Shown: positions 19,722 through 31,357 of the stretch, one piece after another
Layout: each line of letters begins with the position of its first letter
How positions within the stretch are numbered: the first letter of the stretch is position 1
Assembly: GCF_042681025.1 (NCBI RefSeq)
Contig: NZ_JBHUER010000004.1
Coordinates: 1 to 64,000 of the forward strand
DNA length: 64,000 bases
Direction: 5' to 3'
Origin: Methylopila henanensis
GTDB lineage: Bacteria; Pseudomonadota; Alphaproteobacteria; Rhizobiales; Methylopilaceae
Program-made: the position numbers and the translations under genes
Notes under the pieces: generated by a model
Told to the model about the DNA's origin: nothing
Database searches by the model: none
What the model saw: only the letters and a program-made list of their open reading frames with translations

Positions 19722-20384
19722 ATGACCGACATCTTCCATGAAGTGCAGGAGGACCTGCGTCGCGAGCGGCTGCAGAAGCTCTGGACCCGGTTCGGCGGGC
19801 TGATCGTCGCGGTCGCCGTGCTGCTTGTGGCCGCCGTCGGCGGATGGCGGGGCTACGAGTATTGGCAGGCGCGGCAGGCCGAAGCCGCGGGCGATCGATA
19901 TCAGGCCGCCGCTCGGCTGGCCGAGGAGGGCAAGGCGGATGAAGCCAAGGCCGCCTTCGCCGAGCTCGCCGCGAACGCGCCGGCGGGCTATCAGGCGCTG
20001 GCGCGGCTGCGCGAAGCCGCCGAGGTGGTGAAGTCCGACCCCGCCGCGGCGCTGAAGCTTTACGAGGCGGTGGCGAACGATTCCGCGGCCGACGCACTGC
20101 TGCGGGATGCGGCGCGGGTGCGCGCCGGCTATGTCGCCGTCGACCACGCGTCGCGCGACGAGGTTCGGAAGCTGGTCGAGCCTCTCGCCGTCGACAATAG
20201 CCCGTGGCGCCAGGCCGCGCGTGAGGTGCTGGGCCTCGCCGCCTACAAGGCCGGCGATTTCGTGGACGCCCGCCGCCAGTTCGAGGCGCTCGCCTCCGAT
20301 CCGGAAACCGCCCAGGGCGCGCGGCAGCGCGCCGACCTGATGCTGTCGGTGATGCCGGCCGCCGAGGCCGCGCCTGCGAAGTAG
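19722..20384 (+). CDS. Tetratricopeptide-repeat membrane protein (YfgM/TPR_21-like)
   Basis: This is a 220-residue protein. A cytoplasmic N-terminus (MTDIFHEVQEDLRRERLQKL) is followed by one membrane segment (about 26-46) and then a periplasmic alpha-helical domain with TPR-like repeats rich in Ala. The N-terminal string is typical of the alphaproteobacterial relatives of YfgM/BamB-associated proteins, which lie next to der as here. In enterobacteria YfgM links the SecYEG translocon to periplasmic chaperones. The same role is plausible but not shown. A small lipoprotein gene and der follow on the same strand, so this may be one transcript. Confidence 0.82.
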   Translation: MTDIFHEVQEDLRRERLQKLWTRFGGLIVAVAVLLVAAVGGWRGYEYWQARQAEAAGDRYQAAARLAEEGKADEAKAAFAELAANAPAGYQALARLREAAEVVKSDPAAALKLYEAVANDSAADALLRDAARVRAGYVAVDHASRDEVRKLVEPLAVDNSPWRQAAREVLGLAAYKAGDFVDARRQFEALASDPETAQGARQRADLMLSVMPAAEAAPAK

Positions 20385-20431
20385 GTTCGCGCAAAGCCGT
20401 GTATGTACGATCCAACCGGGGAAAAGATTCA

Positions 20432-20623
20432 GTGACCGAGCGCTCCAGACTGCTTCTCCGTCTCGCTGTGGTGGCGTCGCTCGCGGGCGCGCTTGGCGGC
20501 TGCGAGTCGATCTCGAACCTCAATCCGTTCGGCGAGAAGGAAACTCCGTTGCCGGGCGAACGTCGGCCGGTTCAGCCGGTCGCGCCGCAGCCGCCGGCCA
20601 CGGTGCCGCAGCCTCTGTCGTAA
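20432..20623 (+). CDS. Small lipoprotein
   Basis: This is a 63-residue predicted lipoprotein. The GTG at 20432 gives a short basic start (MTERSRLLLRL), a hydrophobic stretch and a lipobox LGGC with the lipidated Cys near residue 22. The mature part is short and proline-rich (PVAPQPPATVPQPLS). The second residue after Cys is Ser, which usually favours outer-membrane sorting. In many relatives this position upstream of der encodes a BamB-like beta-propeller; here only a short tail remains, so it could be a reduced or unrelated lipoprotein. Function unknown. Confidence 0.6.
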   Translation: MTERSRLLLRLAVVASLAGALGGCESISNLNPFGEKETPLPGERRPVQPVAPQPPATVPQPLS

Positions 20624-20681
20624 CCGCCTGACGGCCGATCCCCGGCCGCCCGCGGAACGGGCGCCGGGAGGGCGTCGACAC

Positions 20682-22049
20682 GTGACCGAACAAACGCCGC
20701 CCGCTTACCCGCTGCCGCTCGTCGCCATCGTCGGCCGGCCAAACGTGGGCAAATCCACGCTGTTCAACCGGCTTGTCGGCAAGCGGCTGGCGCTTGTCGA
20801 CGACCGCCCGGGCGTGACCCGCGACCGTCGCGAGGGCGAAGGCCGCCTCGGCGACCTGACCTTCCGCATCGTCGACACCGCCGGGCTCGAAAGCGCGGCC
20901 GAAGGCTCGCTCGAGGCGCGCATGCGTCAGCAGACCGAGGCCGCGATCGATGAGGCGGACGTCGTCCTGTTCATGACGGACGCCCGCGCCGGCGTGACCG
21001 CCGACGACATCCGGTTCGCCGATCTCGTCCGGCGCGCCCATCGCCCGGTGATCCTGCTCGCCAACAAGGCGGAGAGCCGCGCCGGCGTCGCCGGATCCTA
21101 CGAGGCCTATTCTCTCGGGCTCGGCGATCCGCTTCCGGTCTCCGCCGAGCATGGCGAGGGGCTTGGCGAGCTCTACGACGCCCTGCGGCCGTTCTTTCCG
21201 GAGCCCTCTGACGACGACGAGGACGAGCCGGGCGAGGACGCGCCGCTGCGGATCGCGATCGTCGGCCGTCCGAACGCGGGCAAGTCGACGCTCGTCAACC
21301 GGCTCGTCGGCTCGGAGCGCATGCTGACCGGGCCCGAGGCCGGCATCACCCGCGATTCGGTCTCGATCGACTGGGAGTGGAACGACCGTCGGGTGCGGCT
21401 CGTCGACACCGCGGGGCTCCGGCGCAAGGCGCGGGTGACGGACAAGCTCGAAAAGCTGTCGGTCGCCGACGCCATTCGCTCGATCAAGTTCGCCGAGGTC
21501 GTGGTCGTGCTGCTCGACGCGACCATGCCGTTCGAGAAGCAGGACCTGTCGATCGCCGACCTCGTGGCGCGCGAGGGGAGGGCGCTGGTGGTCGCCCTCA
21601 ACAAATGGGATCTGGTCGAGAATCGCGGCCAGGCGCTGAAGGACCATCGCGAGGCGCTCGACCGTCTGCTGCCGCAGGTGAAGGGCGCGCAGCTCGTCGC
21701 GCTGTCCGGCCAGACCGGGGAGGGCGTCGAGCGGCTGATGCAGGCGGTGGCGACCGCGCATGAGGTCTGGAACCGCCGCGTCTCCACCGCGGCGCTCAAC
21801 CGCTGGCTGGAGGGCGTGCTGGAGCGGCACCCGCCGCCCGCGGTCGCGGGCAAGCGCATCAAGCTGCGCTACGCCACCCAGCCGAAGGCCCGGCCGCCGT
21901 TCTTCGTCATTTTCGGGACCCGCACCGAGGAACTGCCGGATTCGTACGTCCGCTACCTCGTCAACGGTCTGCGCGAGACCTTCGACCTGCCTGGCGCGCC
22001 GATCCGGCTGACCTTCCGCACGCCGGACAACCCCTACGACAAGGGCTGA
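20682..22049 (+). CDS. der: Ribosome biogenesis GTPase Der (EngA)
   Basis: This is a 455-residue double GTPase that acts in 50S subunit assembly. The first G domain has GRPNVGKSTLFNRLVG, VDTAGLE and NKAE. The second has GRPNAGKSTLVNRLVG, VDTAGLRRKARV and NKWDLV. The C-terminal KH-like domain holds KLRYATQPKARPPFFVIF and a terminal RLTFRTPDNPY. The GTG at 20682 is chosen because the G1 motif begins about 15 residues later, as is normal, and the longer frame overlaps the lipoprotein gene. A GGAGGG-like site precedes it. The pyruvyl transferase-like gene starts 7 bases after its stop. Confidence 0.97.
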   Translation: MTEQTPPAYPLPLVAIVGRPNVGKSTLFNRLVGKRLALVDDRPGVTRDRREGEGRLGDLTFRIVDTAGLESAAEGSLEARMRQQTEAAIDEADVVLFMTDARAGVTADDIRFADLVRRAHRPVILLANKAESRAGVAGSYEAYSLGLGDPLPVSAEHGEGLGELYDALRPFFPEPSDDDEDEPGEDAPLRIAIVGRPNAGKSTLVNRLVGSERMLTGPEAGITRDSVSIDWEWNDRRVRLVDTAGLRRKARVTDKLEKLSVADAIRSIKFAEVVVVLLDATMPFEKQDLSIADLVAREGRALVVALNKWDLVENRGQALKDHREALDRLLPQVKGAQLVALSGQTGEGVERLMQAVATAHEVWNRRVSTAALNRWLEGVLERHPPPAVAGKRIKLRYATQPKARPPFFVIFGTRTEELPDSYVRYLVNGLRETFDLPGAPIRLTFRTPDNPYDKG

Positions 22050-22056
22050 AGGCGCC

Positions 22057-23286
22057 GTGTCGAAGCGCACGCCGGCCGAGCGGGCGCAGCGGCTGATCCG
22101 GCCGCTGACCGACCTGCTGACGCGCCGGCGGGTGGCGGCGCCGTCACGGACGAGCGCGGAACGGCCCGGCCTGCGGGCTGCGGCCTTCGGCTTCTCGACC
22201 TACAACATCGGCGACGACATCCAGTCCTACGCGGCGCTGGCGCGGCTGCCGCGGCTCGATGCGTTGATCGCGCGCGACCGCATGGCGATCGAGGCGCTCG
22301 ACGGCCCGCATCTTGCGATCTTCAATTCCTGGTTCAAGCAGGGCCAGGACTACCGGACGCCGCACCCGTCGATCGAGCCCGCGCTGTTCGGCTTCGCGCT
22401 CGGCGCCGACAAGTTGCTGACGAGCGCGTGGAAGCCATGGCTTGCGGCGCGAGACCCCATCGGCGCCAGGGATCTCGACAGCGCCGAGCTCCTGCGCGCG
22501 ACAGGCTTGGCCGCGGACTGGGTCGGGTGCCTGACGCTGTTCATTGGGCGTGGCCTGCCGCCGGTCCCGGAGGATCAGCGGCGCGGCGTGTTGATCGTCG
22601 ATCTGCCGGATGAGGCGATCGCGGCCCATGTGCCGGCGCGCCTCCGCGAGGGTGCGGAGGTGATCAGCAACTTCCTGCCGCCGTTGACGCAGGGAGATCC
22701 GCTGATGCGCTATGCGGCGCTCGCCCGTCTGCTGGAGCGGCTGCGGACCGCGCGGCTGGTGATCACCCGCCGGCTGCATGTGGCGCTGCCCTGCGTCGGC
22801 TTCGGCACGCCCGTCGTCGCGCTGCCGGACCGCGGCATATCGAACGCGTTGCGGCGGTTCAGCGGCTTTCGCGATTTCGTCCCCACGGCGTTTCTCGATG
22901 ATCCCGCGTCTCTCGCCGCGATCGACTGGGACGAGGTGCGCCCGGCCGTGATTCCCGAGCCGCTGGTCCGGGCGGCCGATCGGCTCGAGAGCGACCTTGC
23001 CGCGCGCTTCGGCATGGCGGCGCCGCAGCTCAAGGCGCCGCTCTACGACGGGCGGCCGCTGACGCTGCGCAATCCCGGCCTTGGGCCGGAGCCGATGACG
23101 GTGACGCTTTCCATGCGCGGCGTCCGGCGCGCATGCCGGGCGGACTGGTGGTCGACCGAGGCGATCGAACTTGAACTGCCTTGGTTCTCAGGCGTCGAGC
23201 GCATGATGCTGGACGTGTCCGTCACGCCGCGGCGGAGCGGCGCCGTCCGCCGGATCGGCGCGCTGCCGGACCTGCTGCTGCGCTGA
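22057..23286 (+). CDS. Polysaccharide pyruvyl transferase family protein
   Basis: This is a 409-residue protein beginning with a GTG 7 bases after der. The fold is suggested by an early Rossmann-like stretch with STYNIGDDIQSYAAL and by the later TARLVITRRLHVALPCVGFGTPVVALPD, the typical substrate region (ITRRLH...PC...G.PV) of the family. Such enzymes put pyruvyl ketals on exopolysaccharide or cell-wall sugars. No glycan biosynthesis genes are adjacent, so the acceptor is unknown. The C-terminal 70 residues, rich in Arg and hydrophobics, may be an extra module. It probably shares the der transcript. Confidence 0.75.
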   Translation: MSKRTPAERAQRLIRPLTDLLTRRRVAAPSRTSAERPGLRAAAFGFSTYNIGDDIQSYAALARLPRLDALIARDRMAIEALDGPHLAIFNSWFKQGQDYRTPHPSIEPALFGFALGADKLLTSAWKPWLAARDPIGARDLDSAELLRATGLAADWVGCLTLFIGRGLPPVPEDQRRGVLIVDLPDEAIAAHVPARLREGAEVISNFLPPLTQGDPLMRYAALARLLERLRTARLVITRRLHVALPCVGFGTPVVALPDRGISNALRRFSGFRDFVPTAFLDDPASLAAIDWDEVRPAVIPEPLVRAADRLESDLAARFGMAAPQLKAPLYDGRPLTLRNPGLGPEPMTVTLSMRGVRRACRADWWSTEAIELELPWFSGVERMMLDVSVTPRRSGAVRRIGALPDLLLR

Positions 23287-23293
23287 CGCGCCG

Positions 23294-24043
23294 TCACGCC
23301 GGCGCGTGGAAGCTCTGCAGGCTGTCGGTCGGGAAGTCGTAGAGCTTGCCTGTCTCGGTCCACTCAGGGCGGCAGAGCGCCACGATCTTCGGAGCGAGGT
23401 CCTCCGGCGTCTTCAGGGTCGCCGGATCTTCGCCGGGCATGGCGCGGGCGCGCATGGCGGTACGCAGCGGGCCGGGACTGACCAGGGTCACCCGCACCGG
23501 CGTATTGGTCCGGGTTTCGGCTGCGTAGGAGCGGGCGAGCGCCTCCACGCCGGCCTTGGTGACGGCGTAGGGGCCCCAGTAGGCGCGGTCCTTGTGCACG
23601 ACGCTCGAGGTCAGGAACACGGCGCGCCCGGCGTCCGAGAGCCGCAGCAGCGGGTCGAGCGAGCGGATCAGGCGCCAATTCGCGGTTAAGTTGACCGCAA
23701 TCGTCTTGTCCCAGTCCTTCGGCTCCACATGGCCGAGCGGCGAGAGCGGCCCGAGCTGGCCGGCGTTGGCCACCAGGATGTCGAGCTTGCCGAAGCGCTG
23801 GTAGAGCGCCGCGCCAAGGCGGTCGATGGCGTCGTAGTCGTCGATGGCGAAAGGAGCGAGCGTGGCGGACCCGCCGACGGCCTTGATGGCGTCATCGAGC
23901 TCTTCGAGCCCGCCCTGCGTCCGCGCGGTCGCGACCACATGGGCGCCGGCCTCGGCGAGGGCGAGGGCGGCGGCCTTGCCGATGCCGCGGGAGGCGCCGG
24001 TCACGACCGCGACGCGGCCGGCGAGAGGCTTTTCAGTCGACAT
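23294..24043 (-). CDS. SDR family NAD(P)-dependent oxidoreductase
   Basis: This is a 249-residue short-chain dehydrogenase. It has the cofactor motif TGASRGIGKAAALALAEAG (residues 15-33), a later NAG (VANAGQLG), and a catalytic Ser and YxxxK (SSVV, then WGPYAVTKAGVEAL). The substrate is not evident. It ends 8 bases from the convergent pyruvyl transferase gene. An orthologue in the same position near purF is common in Rhizobiales, which suggests a housekeeping role, but none is named. The ATG at 24043 is well placed relative to the nucleotide-binding motif. Confidence 0.92.
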   Translation of the reverse strand: MSTEKPLAGRVAVVTGASRGIGKAAALALAEAGAHVVATARTQGGLEELDDAIKAVGGSATLAPFAIDDYDAIDRLGAALYQRFGKLDILVANAGQLGPLSPLGHVEPKDWDKTIAVNLTANWRLIRSLDPLLRLSDAGRAVFLTSSVVHKDRAYWGPYAVTKAGVEALARSYAAETRTNTPVRVTLVSPGPLRTAMRARAMPGEDPATLKTPEDLAPKIVALCRPEWTETGKLYDFPTDSLQSFHAPA

Positions 24044-24182
24044 GTCGTGCGGGGTCCGTCTGCGTATGCGCGGGTTGCGGACCGGGACGTGACGTCTCCC
24101 GACCGGCGAGCCCGGACCCCTTACCGCAAAGGCGCGCCGAAAGACACTGTGGCCGGCGGCTTCAGGACGGAGAAGCCGGTCG

Positions 24183-25685
<1,503 letters not shown>

Positions 25686-25747
25686 GGTCCGTCTCCCGGA
25701 GGCGATTCCGCCGCCTCCACGCCGGCCGCGCGACCCGCGCGGCGATC

Positions 25748-26443
25748 TCACTGGTTCGGCCGGGCGTCCCGGTCGAGCAGGTTCTGTATCCCCTGCCTAT
25801 CCTGCCGCGACGGCGCCGGCGAAGGCGTCTCCTCCGGCGGAGGCGCCGCGTCNNNNNNNNNNNNNNNNNNNNNNNNNNNNNNNNNNNNCGCAGGCGCTGC
25901 GCCGCCTTCGCCCGCCGCGCCGTCGCGCCGCTTCAGTCGCTGCAAAATGGTGCTTTCGGGGTCTTCAGGCAACAGCGCGAGAAGCTGGTCTCCCGCGCTC
26001 TGGAGCATGGGCTTGGACTGCGCGGTGCGGAACCAGTCCGGCTGGCCCTTCTCCGGCACCAGCCAGGAGAAGAACAGGAACGCGATCACGATCAGCAGCA
26101 GGCCGCGCGCCGCGCCGAACATGAAGCCGAGCGTGCGGTCGACCGGACCGATGCGGCTGTCGAGGATCGCGTCCGAAATCTTCATGGTGATGAAGGACAC
26201 CACCAGCAGCGTGACGATGAACACGCCGCCCGCGGCGACCACGTCGGCGATCTGCGGCGGATTGAACTTGATGTGCTCGCGCGCCAGAGCACGCGCCGGC
26301 TCGAAAGCGACGATGGTCGCTGCCGCCGCGGCGACCCAGGAGGCGATCGACAGCACCTCGCGCGTGAAGCCGCGCACCATCGCCAGCACGGCCGAGATCA
26401 GCATCACGCCGATAAGGATCACGTCGAGAAGTGTGATGGTCAT
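25748..26443 (-). CDS. cvpA: CvpA family membrane protein
   Basis: This is a 231-residue inner-membrane protein with four hydrophobic segments in the first 130 residues (starting TITLLDVILIGVMLISAVLA, then a segment before FEPARALA, VVAAGGVFIVTLLVVSFI and LGFMFGAARGLLLIVIAFLFF). The KISDAILDSRIGPVDRTLG string is typical of the family. CvpA is linked to colicin V production and envelope stress in enterobacteria. The C-terminal tail is proline- and alanine-rich and is interrupted by 36 undetermined bases, which keep the frame. It lies upstream of purF in the same orientation. Confidence 0.93.
   Translation of the reverse strand: MTITLLDVILIGVMLISAVLAMVRGFTREVLSIASWVAAAAATIVAFEPARALAREHIKFNPPQIADVVAAGGVFIVTLLVVSFITMKISDAILDSRIGPVDRTLGFMFGAARGLLLIVIAFLFFSWLVPEKGQPDWFRTAQSKPMLQSAGDQLLALLPEDPESTILQRLKRRDGAAGEGGAAPAXXXXXXXXXXXXDAAPPPEETPSPAPSRQDRQGIQNLLDRDARPNQ
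25853..25888. other. Run of 36 undetermined bases (N)
   Basis: This assembly gap or masked stretch lies inside the proline/alanine-rich C-terminal tail of cvpA. Its length is a multiple of three and it leaves the reading frame intact. The flanks are GC-rich and repetitive, so the true length may differ. Confidence 0.98.
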
Positions 26444-26528
26444 CTACGCGGTCGATCGGGAACGTGAGCGGACGTGAACCCTCGCGGGCCTTCGAGCGGG
26501 CTCTCTATACCGCGCGGTCATGCGCCCG

Positions 26529-27944
26529 TCACGCGCCTTGTCGCGACGCATGCGCGGCGTCTGCGCGCGCCGCGAGGCGGGCCACCAGCACGTCGAGCGT
26601 CGGAATGGCGACGATCGAGACGTCCGTTCCCTGCGCCGCGTCCGCTGCGGCCGCCGGCAGCACGCCGCGCTTGAAGCCCAGGCGCGCGGCCTCCCGCAGG
26701 CGCGGGCCGGGATGCGACACGGGCCGGACCGCGCCGGTGAGCCCGATCTCGCCGAAGAACACGGCGTCCACGGGCAGGGCCGCGCCGGTGAGCGAGGAGA
26801 CGAGCGCGGCGGCGACCGCGAGGTCGGCCGCCGGCTCCTGGATGCGCAACCCGCCCGCCACCGCGAGATGCACGTCATGGCCGCCGAGCCGGACGCCGCA
26901 GCGCGCCTCCAGCACGGCCAGCACCATGGCGAGACGGGCGTTGTCCCAGCCGACGACGGCGCGGCGGGGCGTGCCGAGGGTCGACGGCACCACCAGCGCC
27001 TGGATCTCCACGAGAATCGGTCGGGATCCTTCGAGCCCCGCGAGCACCGCTGCTCCGGGGGCGTCGGGCTCCCGGTCGCCGAGGAACAGGGCGGAGGGAT
27101 TCGTCACCTGCTCCAGCCCGTCGCCGGTCATGGCGAACACGCCGATCTCGTCGGTCGGCCCGAAGCGGTTCTTCTGGGCGCGCAGGATGCGGAAGTCGCG
27201 GCCCGAATCTCCCTCGAACGACAGCACGGCGTCCACCATGTGCTCGACGACGCGAGGACCTGCGATCTGGCCGTCCTTGGTGACGTGGCCGACGAGGATG
27301 ACGCAGGCGCCGGTGGTCTTGGCGTAGCGGATCATCGCTTGGGCCGCGGCGCGCACCTGCGTGACGGTGCCGGGGGCGGCCTCGACCTGGCTGGTCCACA
27401 GCGTCTGGATCGAGTCGATGATGACGAGCCGCGGCGGCGGGCCGTCCTTCAGCGTGGCGAGGATGTCCTCGACATTGGTTTCGGCGGCGAGGGCGACAGG
27501 AGCGTCGGCGAGGCCGAGCCGCTGCGCGCGCAGCCTGACCTGCGCCGCGGCTTCCTCGCCGGAGACATAGACCACCCGATGGCCGGCGCGGGCGAGGGCG
27601 GCGGAGCCCTGCAGCAATAGCGTGGACTTGCCGATGCCGGGCTCGCCGCCCAACAGCAGCGCGGAGCCGTGGACGAAGCCGCCTCCGGTCACGCGGTCGA
27701 GCTCGCCAAGCCCCGAGACGAGCCGCGGCGCCTCGTCGGTCGCGCCGGACAGCCCTTCCAGCACGACCACGCGGCCGCGGCCGAGCGCCCGCGCCGTCGT
27801 CGAGGACGCGCCGCCGGGCAGCGGCGCCGCGGCGGCCTCCTCGACGATCGCGTTCCAGGCCCCGCAGGCCTCGCACTTCCCCGCCCAGCGCGAGGTGACC
27901 GCGCCGCAGGCCTGACAGACGAAGGTGGGTTTCAGGCGGGCCAT
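26529..27944 (-). CDS. radA: DNA repair protein RadA
   Basis: This is a 471-residue RecA-like ATPase that aids branch migration during recombinational repair. An N-terminal zinc finger uses CQAC and CEAC. The ATPase core has LLGGEPGIGKSTLLLQ and VIIDSIQTLW, followed by the RadA-specific KNRFG motif (AQKNRFGPTDEIGVF). A Lon-like C-terminal domain follows. The ATG at 27944 lies inside the end of the upstream toxin gene: the two reading frames overlap by 13 bases. This is unusual for radA and implies translation follows from the toxin-antitoxin transcript or from an internal promoter. Confidence 0.97.
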   Translation of the reverse strand: MARLKPTFVCQACGAVTSRWAGKCEACGAWNAIVEEAAAAPLPGGASSTTARALGRGRVVVLEGLSGATDEAPRLVSGLGELDRVTGGGFVHGSALLLGGEPGIGKSTLLLQGSAALARAGHRVVYVSGEEAAAQVRLRAQRLGLADAPVALAAETNVEDILATLKDGPPPRLVIIDSIQTLWTSQVEAAPGTVTQVRAAAQAMIRYAKTTGACVILVGHVTKDGQIAGPRVVEHMVDAVLSFEGDSGRDFRILRAQKNRFGPTDEIGVFAMTGDGLEQVTNPSALFLGDREPDAPGAAVLAGLEGSRPILVEIQALVVPSTLGTPRRAVVGWDNARLAMVLAVLEARCGVRLGGHDVHLAVAGGLRIQEPAADLAVAAALVSSLTGAALPVDAVFFGEIGLTGAVRPVSHPGPRLREAARLGFKRGVLPAAAADAAQGTDVSIVAIPTLDVLVARLAARADAAHASRQGA

Positions 27945-28231
27945 GGCGACTCGGCGGACAGCAGCGCATCGACGTCTCGTGCGCCGTACAGGATGCGGAC
28001 AATGAATATGCGGCCGTCTTGGGCCGCATAGACGATGAGATGATCGCTCTCGACCAAGCGTCGGAAGTGCGGGGTCCTCGGCAGTGCGGCGCCGCGTTCA
28101 GGATGACGCGCGATCGAAAGAGCGGCGACCCTCAGCCGCAGGTTCAGCTGCTCCGCATAACGGGGGGTCCGCGCGTGGTGGAAATCGTAGATGTCGTCGA
28201 GATCGGCGATCGCACGCCGCGCGAATCTCAC
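27932..28231 (-). CDS. parE: RelE/ParE family toxin
   Basis: This is a 99-residue type II toxin of the ParE/RelE superfamily. It has VRFARRAIADLDDIYDFHHAR at the start (first helix-strand unit), LRLRVAALSIARHPERGAAL in the middle, and FRRLVESDHLIVYAA followed by FIVRILYGARD, the conserved end strands. Members inhibit gyrase (ParE) or cleave mRNA (RelE); which applies here cannot be read. The GTG at 28231 begins 4 bases after the antitoxin stop and gives a typical length. A GTG at 28267 would add 12 residues and overlap the antitoxin gene. Its 3' end overlaps radA by 13 bases. Confidence 0.85.
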   Translation of the reverse strand: MRFARRAIADLDDIYDFHHARTPRYAEQLNLRLRVAALSIARHPERGAALPRTPHFRRLVESDHLIVYAAQDGRIFIVRILYGARDVDALLSAESPWPA

Positions 28232-28235
28232 CGCG

Positions 28236-28508
28236 TCAGCGGTCAAACCGGCCCCCGCCCGACGCACGCCTCTTGAAGTGCGATTCGACCTCGTCGGCGG
28301 TCAGGAAGTTGCCCGCTTCGACATCCGCCAGCGCCTCGGCGAACGATGCCTCGAGCTCGGCGCGCCGAGCGCGCAGATCGGCGTCGAGGTCTTCCAGCAT
28401 CTGGAGCCCGGCTTGCACCACCTCGGTCGCATTGCGATAGCGGCCGGATGCGACCAAGTCTCGGACAAGCGCTTCATAATGGTCTCCAAGCGTCAAGCCC
28501 GACGGCAT
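28236..28508 (-). CDS. parD: ParD-like antitoxin
   Basis: This is a 90-residue antitoxin of the ParD/CopG-like type. It begins PSGLTLGDHYEALVRDLVAS and GRYRNATEVVQAGLQML, the ribbon-helix-helix pattern of ParD (strand, helix, turn, helix with N-A-T-E-V-V). The acidic C-terminal part (residues 45-75) would wrap around the toxin. A good GGAGAGG site lies 7 bases before the ATG. ParD proteins usually repress their own promoter with the toxin as corepressor. The gene is first in a parD-parE-radA run, in a position usually occupied only by alr and radA. Confidence 0.88.
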   Translation of the reverse strand: MPSGLTLGDHYEALVRDLVASGRYRNATEVVQAGLQMLEDLDADLRARRAELEASFAEALADVEAGNFLTADEVESHFKRRASGGGRFDR

Positions 28509-28535
28509 TGGACCTCTCCTCGATTGTCGGCCCCA

Positions 28536-28564
28536 ATAGTGGGCGCTGCCCGGGTTCCAATCAA
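28536..28564 (-). promoter_or_regulatory. Candidate promoter of parDE
   Basis: On the minus strand TTGATT (28564-28559) and CACTAT (28541-28536) are spaced by 17 bases and sit about 30 bases upstream of the parD start, inside the 63-base gap after alr. Matches are only 4/6 and 3/6, so this is a weak prediction. Confidence 0.3.
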
Positions 28565-28571
28565 CCCGCGC

Positions 28572-29675
28572 TTACCCCATGAACCGCCGCTCGCACCGAC
28601 GGCTGAGCCGGGTCAGCACCTCGTAACCGATGGTGCCGCAGGCGCGGGCGAGGTCGTCGACGGAGACGGTGGGGCCGAGCACCTCGACCCAGTCGCCGCG
28701 GTTCGGGCGTTCGGGCGCGTCGGTGACGTCGACCGCGATCAGGTCCATCGAGATGCGGCCGACATAGGGGCAGGGCACGCCGCCGATCGCAGCGCAGGCG
28801 CCGGGCGCGCCGTCTTCCGAGCCGCCGGAGCGCAGGATGCCGTCGGCGTAGCCGAGCGACAGGATCGCGAGCCGCGAGCGCCGCCTCAGCCGCTCCGCGC
28901 CGCCGTATCCCACCGCCGCGCCGGCCGGGGCCTCGCGCACCTGCACGACCCGCGCCTCCAGCCGCACGACCGGGCGCAGGGACGCTGGCCGGGCTGCGAC
29001 GGGGTTCGAACCATAAAGCGCGACGCCCGGCCGCCTCAGATCGAAGCCGAGGCCGCCGCCCTGCGTTTCGCGAAGCAACGTCCCCGCCGAGTTGGCGAGG
29101 CTCGCCGGCGCGTCCGGCTTCAGGGAGCGCAGCTCCGCGAACAGCGCGCGTTGCCGCTCCGTCTCCGGCCGTTCCGGCTCGTCGGCGCAGGCGAGATGGC
29201 TCATCAGCAGCGAGGGCGTGAAGGGCAGGCGGGGCAGGCAGTCGCGCGCCTGATCCGGGTCGAGGCCGAGCCGGGTCATGCCGGTGTCCACATGGACGGC
29301 CGCCTGGGTCGCCGCGCCGGTCGCGGCGCGGAAGGCGGTCCATTCAAGGATCTCGTCGACCGAGCCCAGCGCCGGTCGCGCGTCGATCGCGGCGAAGGCG
29401 TCTCCGCAGCCTGGCGGCAGGCCGTTCAAAACATAGATCGTCGCCTGCGGCGCGGCCGCCCGGACCGCGCGCGCCTCGTCGAGATGCGCGACGAAGAACG
29501 TCGTCGCCCCGGCCCGGGCGAGCGCCGGGACGGCGTGGGCGATGCCGAGCCCGTAGGCGTCGGCTTTCACAACCGCGGCGCATTCGGAGCCGGAATCGAG
29601 GCGCGCCAGCGTCCGCCAGTTGGCGGCCAGCGCGCCGAGATCGATCGTCAGGCGCGCGCCCGCCGCCTCGTTCAT
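28572..29675 (-). CDS. alr: Alanine racemase
   Basis: This is a 367-residue PLP enzyme that makes D-alanine for peptidoglycan. The PLP lysine is in VVKADAYGLGIAH near the N-terminus. The second catalytic Tyr is in the AILSLGYADGI region, and GSNPVAARPASLRPVVRLEARV is in place. The ATG at 29675 gives a normal start (NEAAGARLTIDLGALAANW); longer frames overlap the end of dnaB. Only 13 bases separate it from dnaB, so dnaB-alr form an operon. The parDE-radA genes follow after 63 bases. Confidence 0.96.
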   Translation of the reverse strand: MNEAAGARLTIDLGALAANWRTLARLDSGSECAAVVKADAYGLGIAHAVPALARAGATTFFVAHLDEARAVRAAAPQATIYVLNGLPPGCGDAFAAIDARPALGSVDEILEWTAFRAATGAATQAAVHVDTGMTRLGLDPDQARDCLPRLPFTPSLLMSHLACADEPERPETERQRALFAELRSLKPDAPASLANSAGTLLRETQGGGLGFDLRRPGVALYGSNPVAARPASLRPVVRLEARVVQVREAPAGAAVGYGGAERLRRRSRLAILSLGYADGILRSGGSEDGAPGACAAIGGVPCPYVGRISMDLIAVDVTDAPERPNRGDWVEVLGPTVSVDDLARACGTIGYEVLTRLSRRCERRFMG

Positions 29676-29688
29676 AGGGCGGCGACGC

Positions 29689-31179
<1,491 letters not shown>

Positions 31180-31357
31180 GGTGCGGGCGTCTTGGGCTGC
31201 GGGTGGTTGACCAGAGCTTAACACGGCGCGCCGGGCGGCGAGAACGAAGCGGGACCGCGCCGGGCGAATTCCGCCGCCGCCCCCGATTCACACAGGGCCG
31301 CGCGGAATGGCCCGGACGCCGGTTGACTGAGGCGCCGAGGCCGCGGACGCGGGCGAT

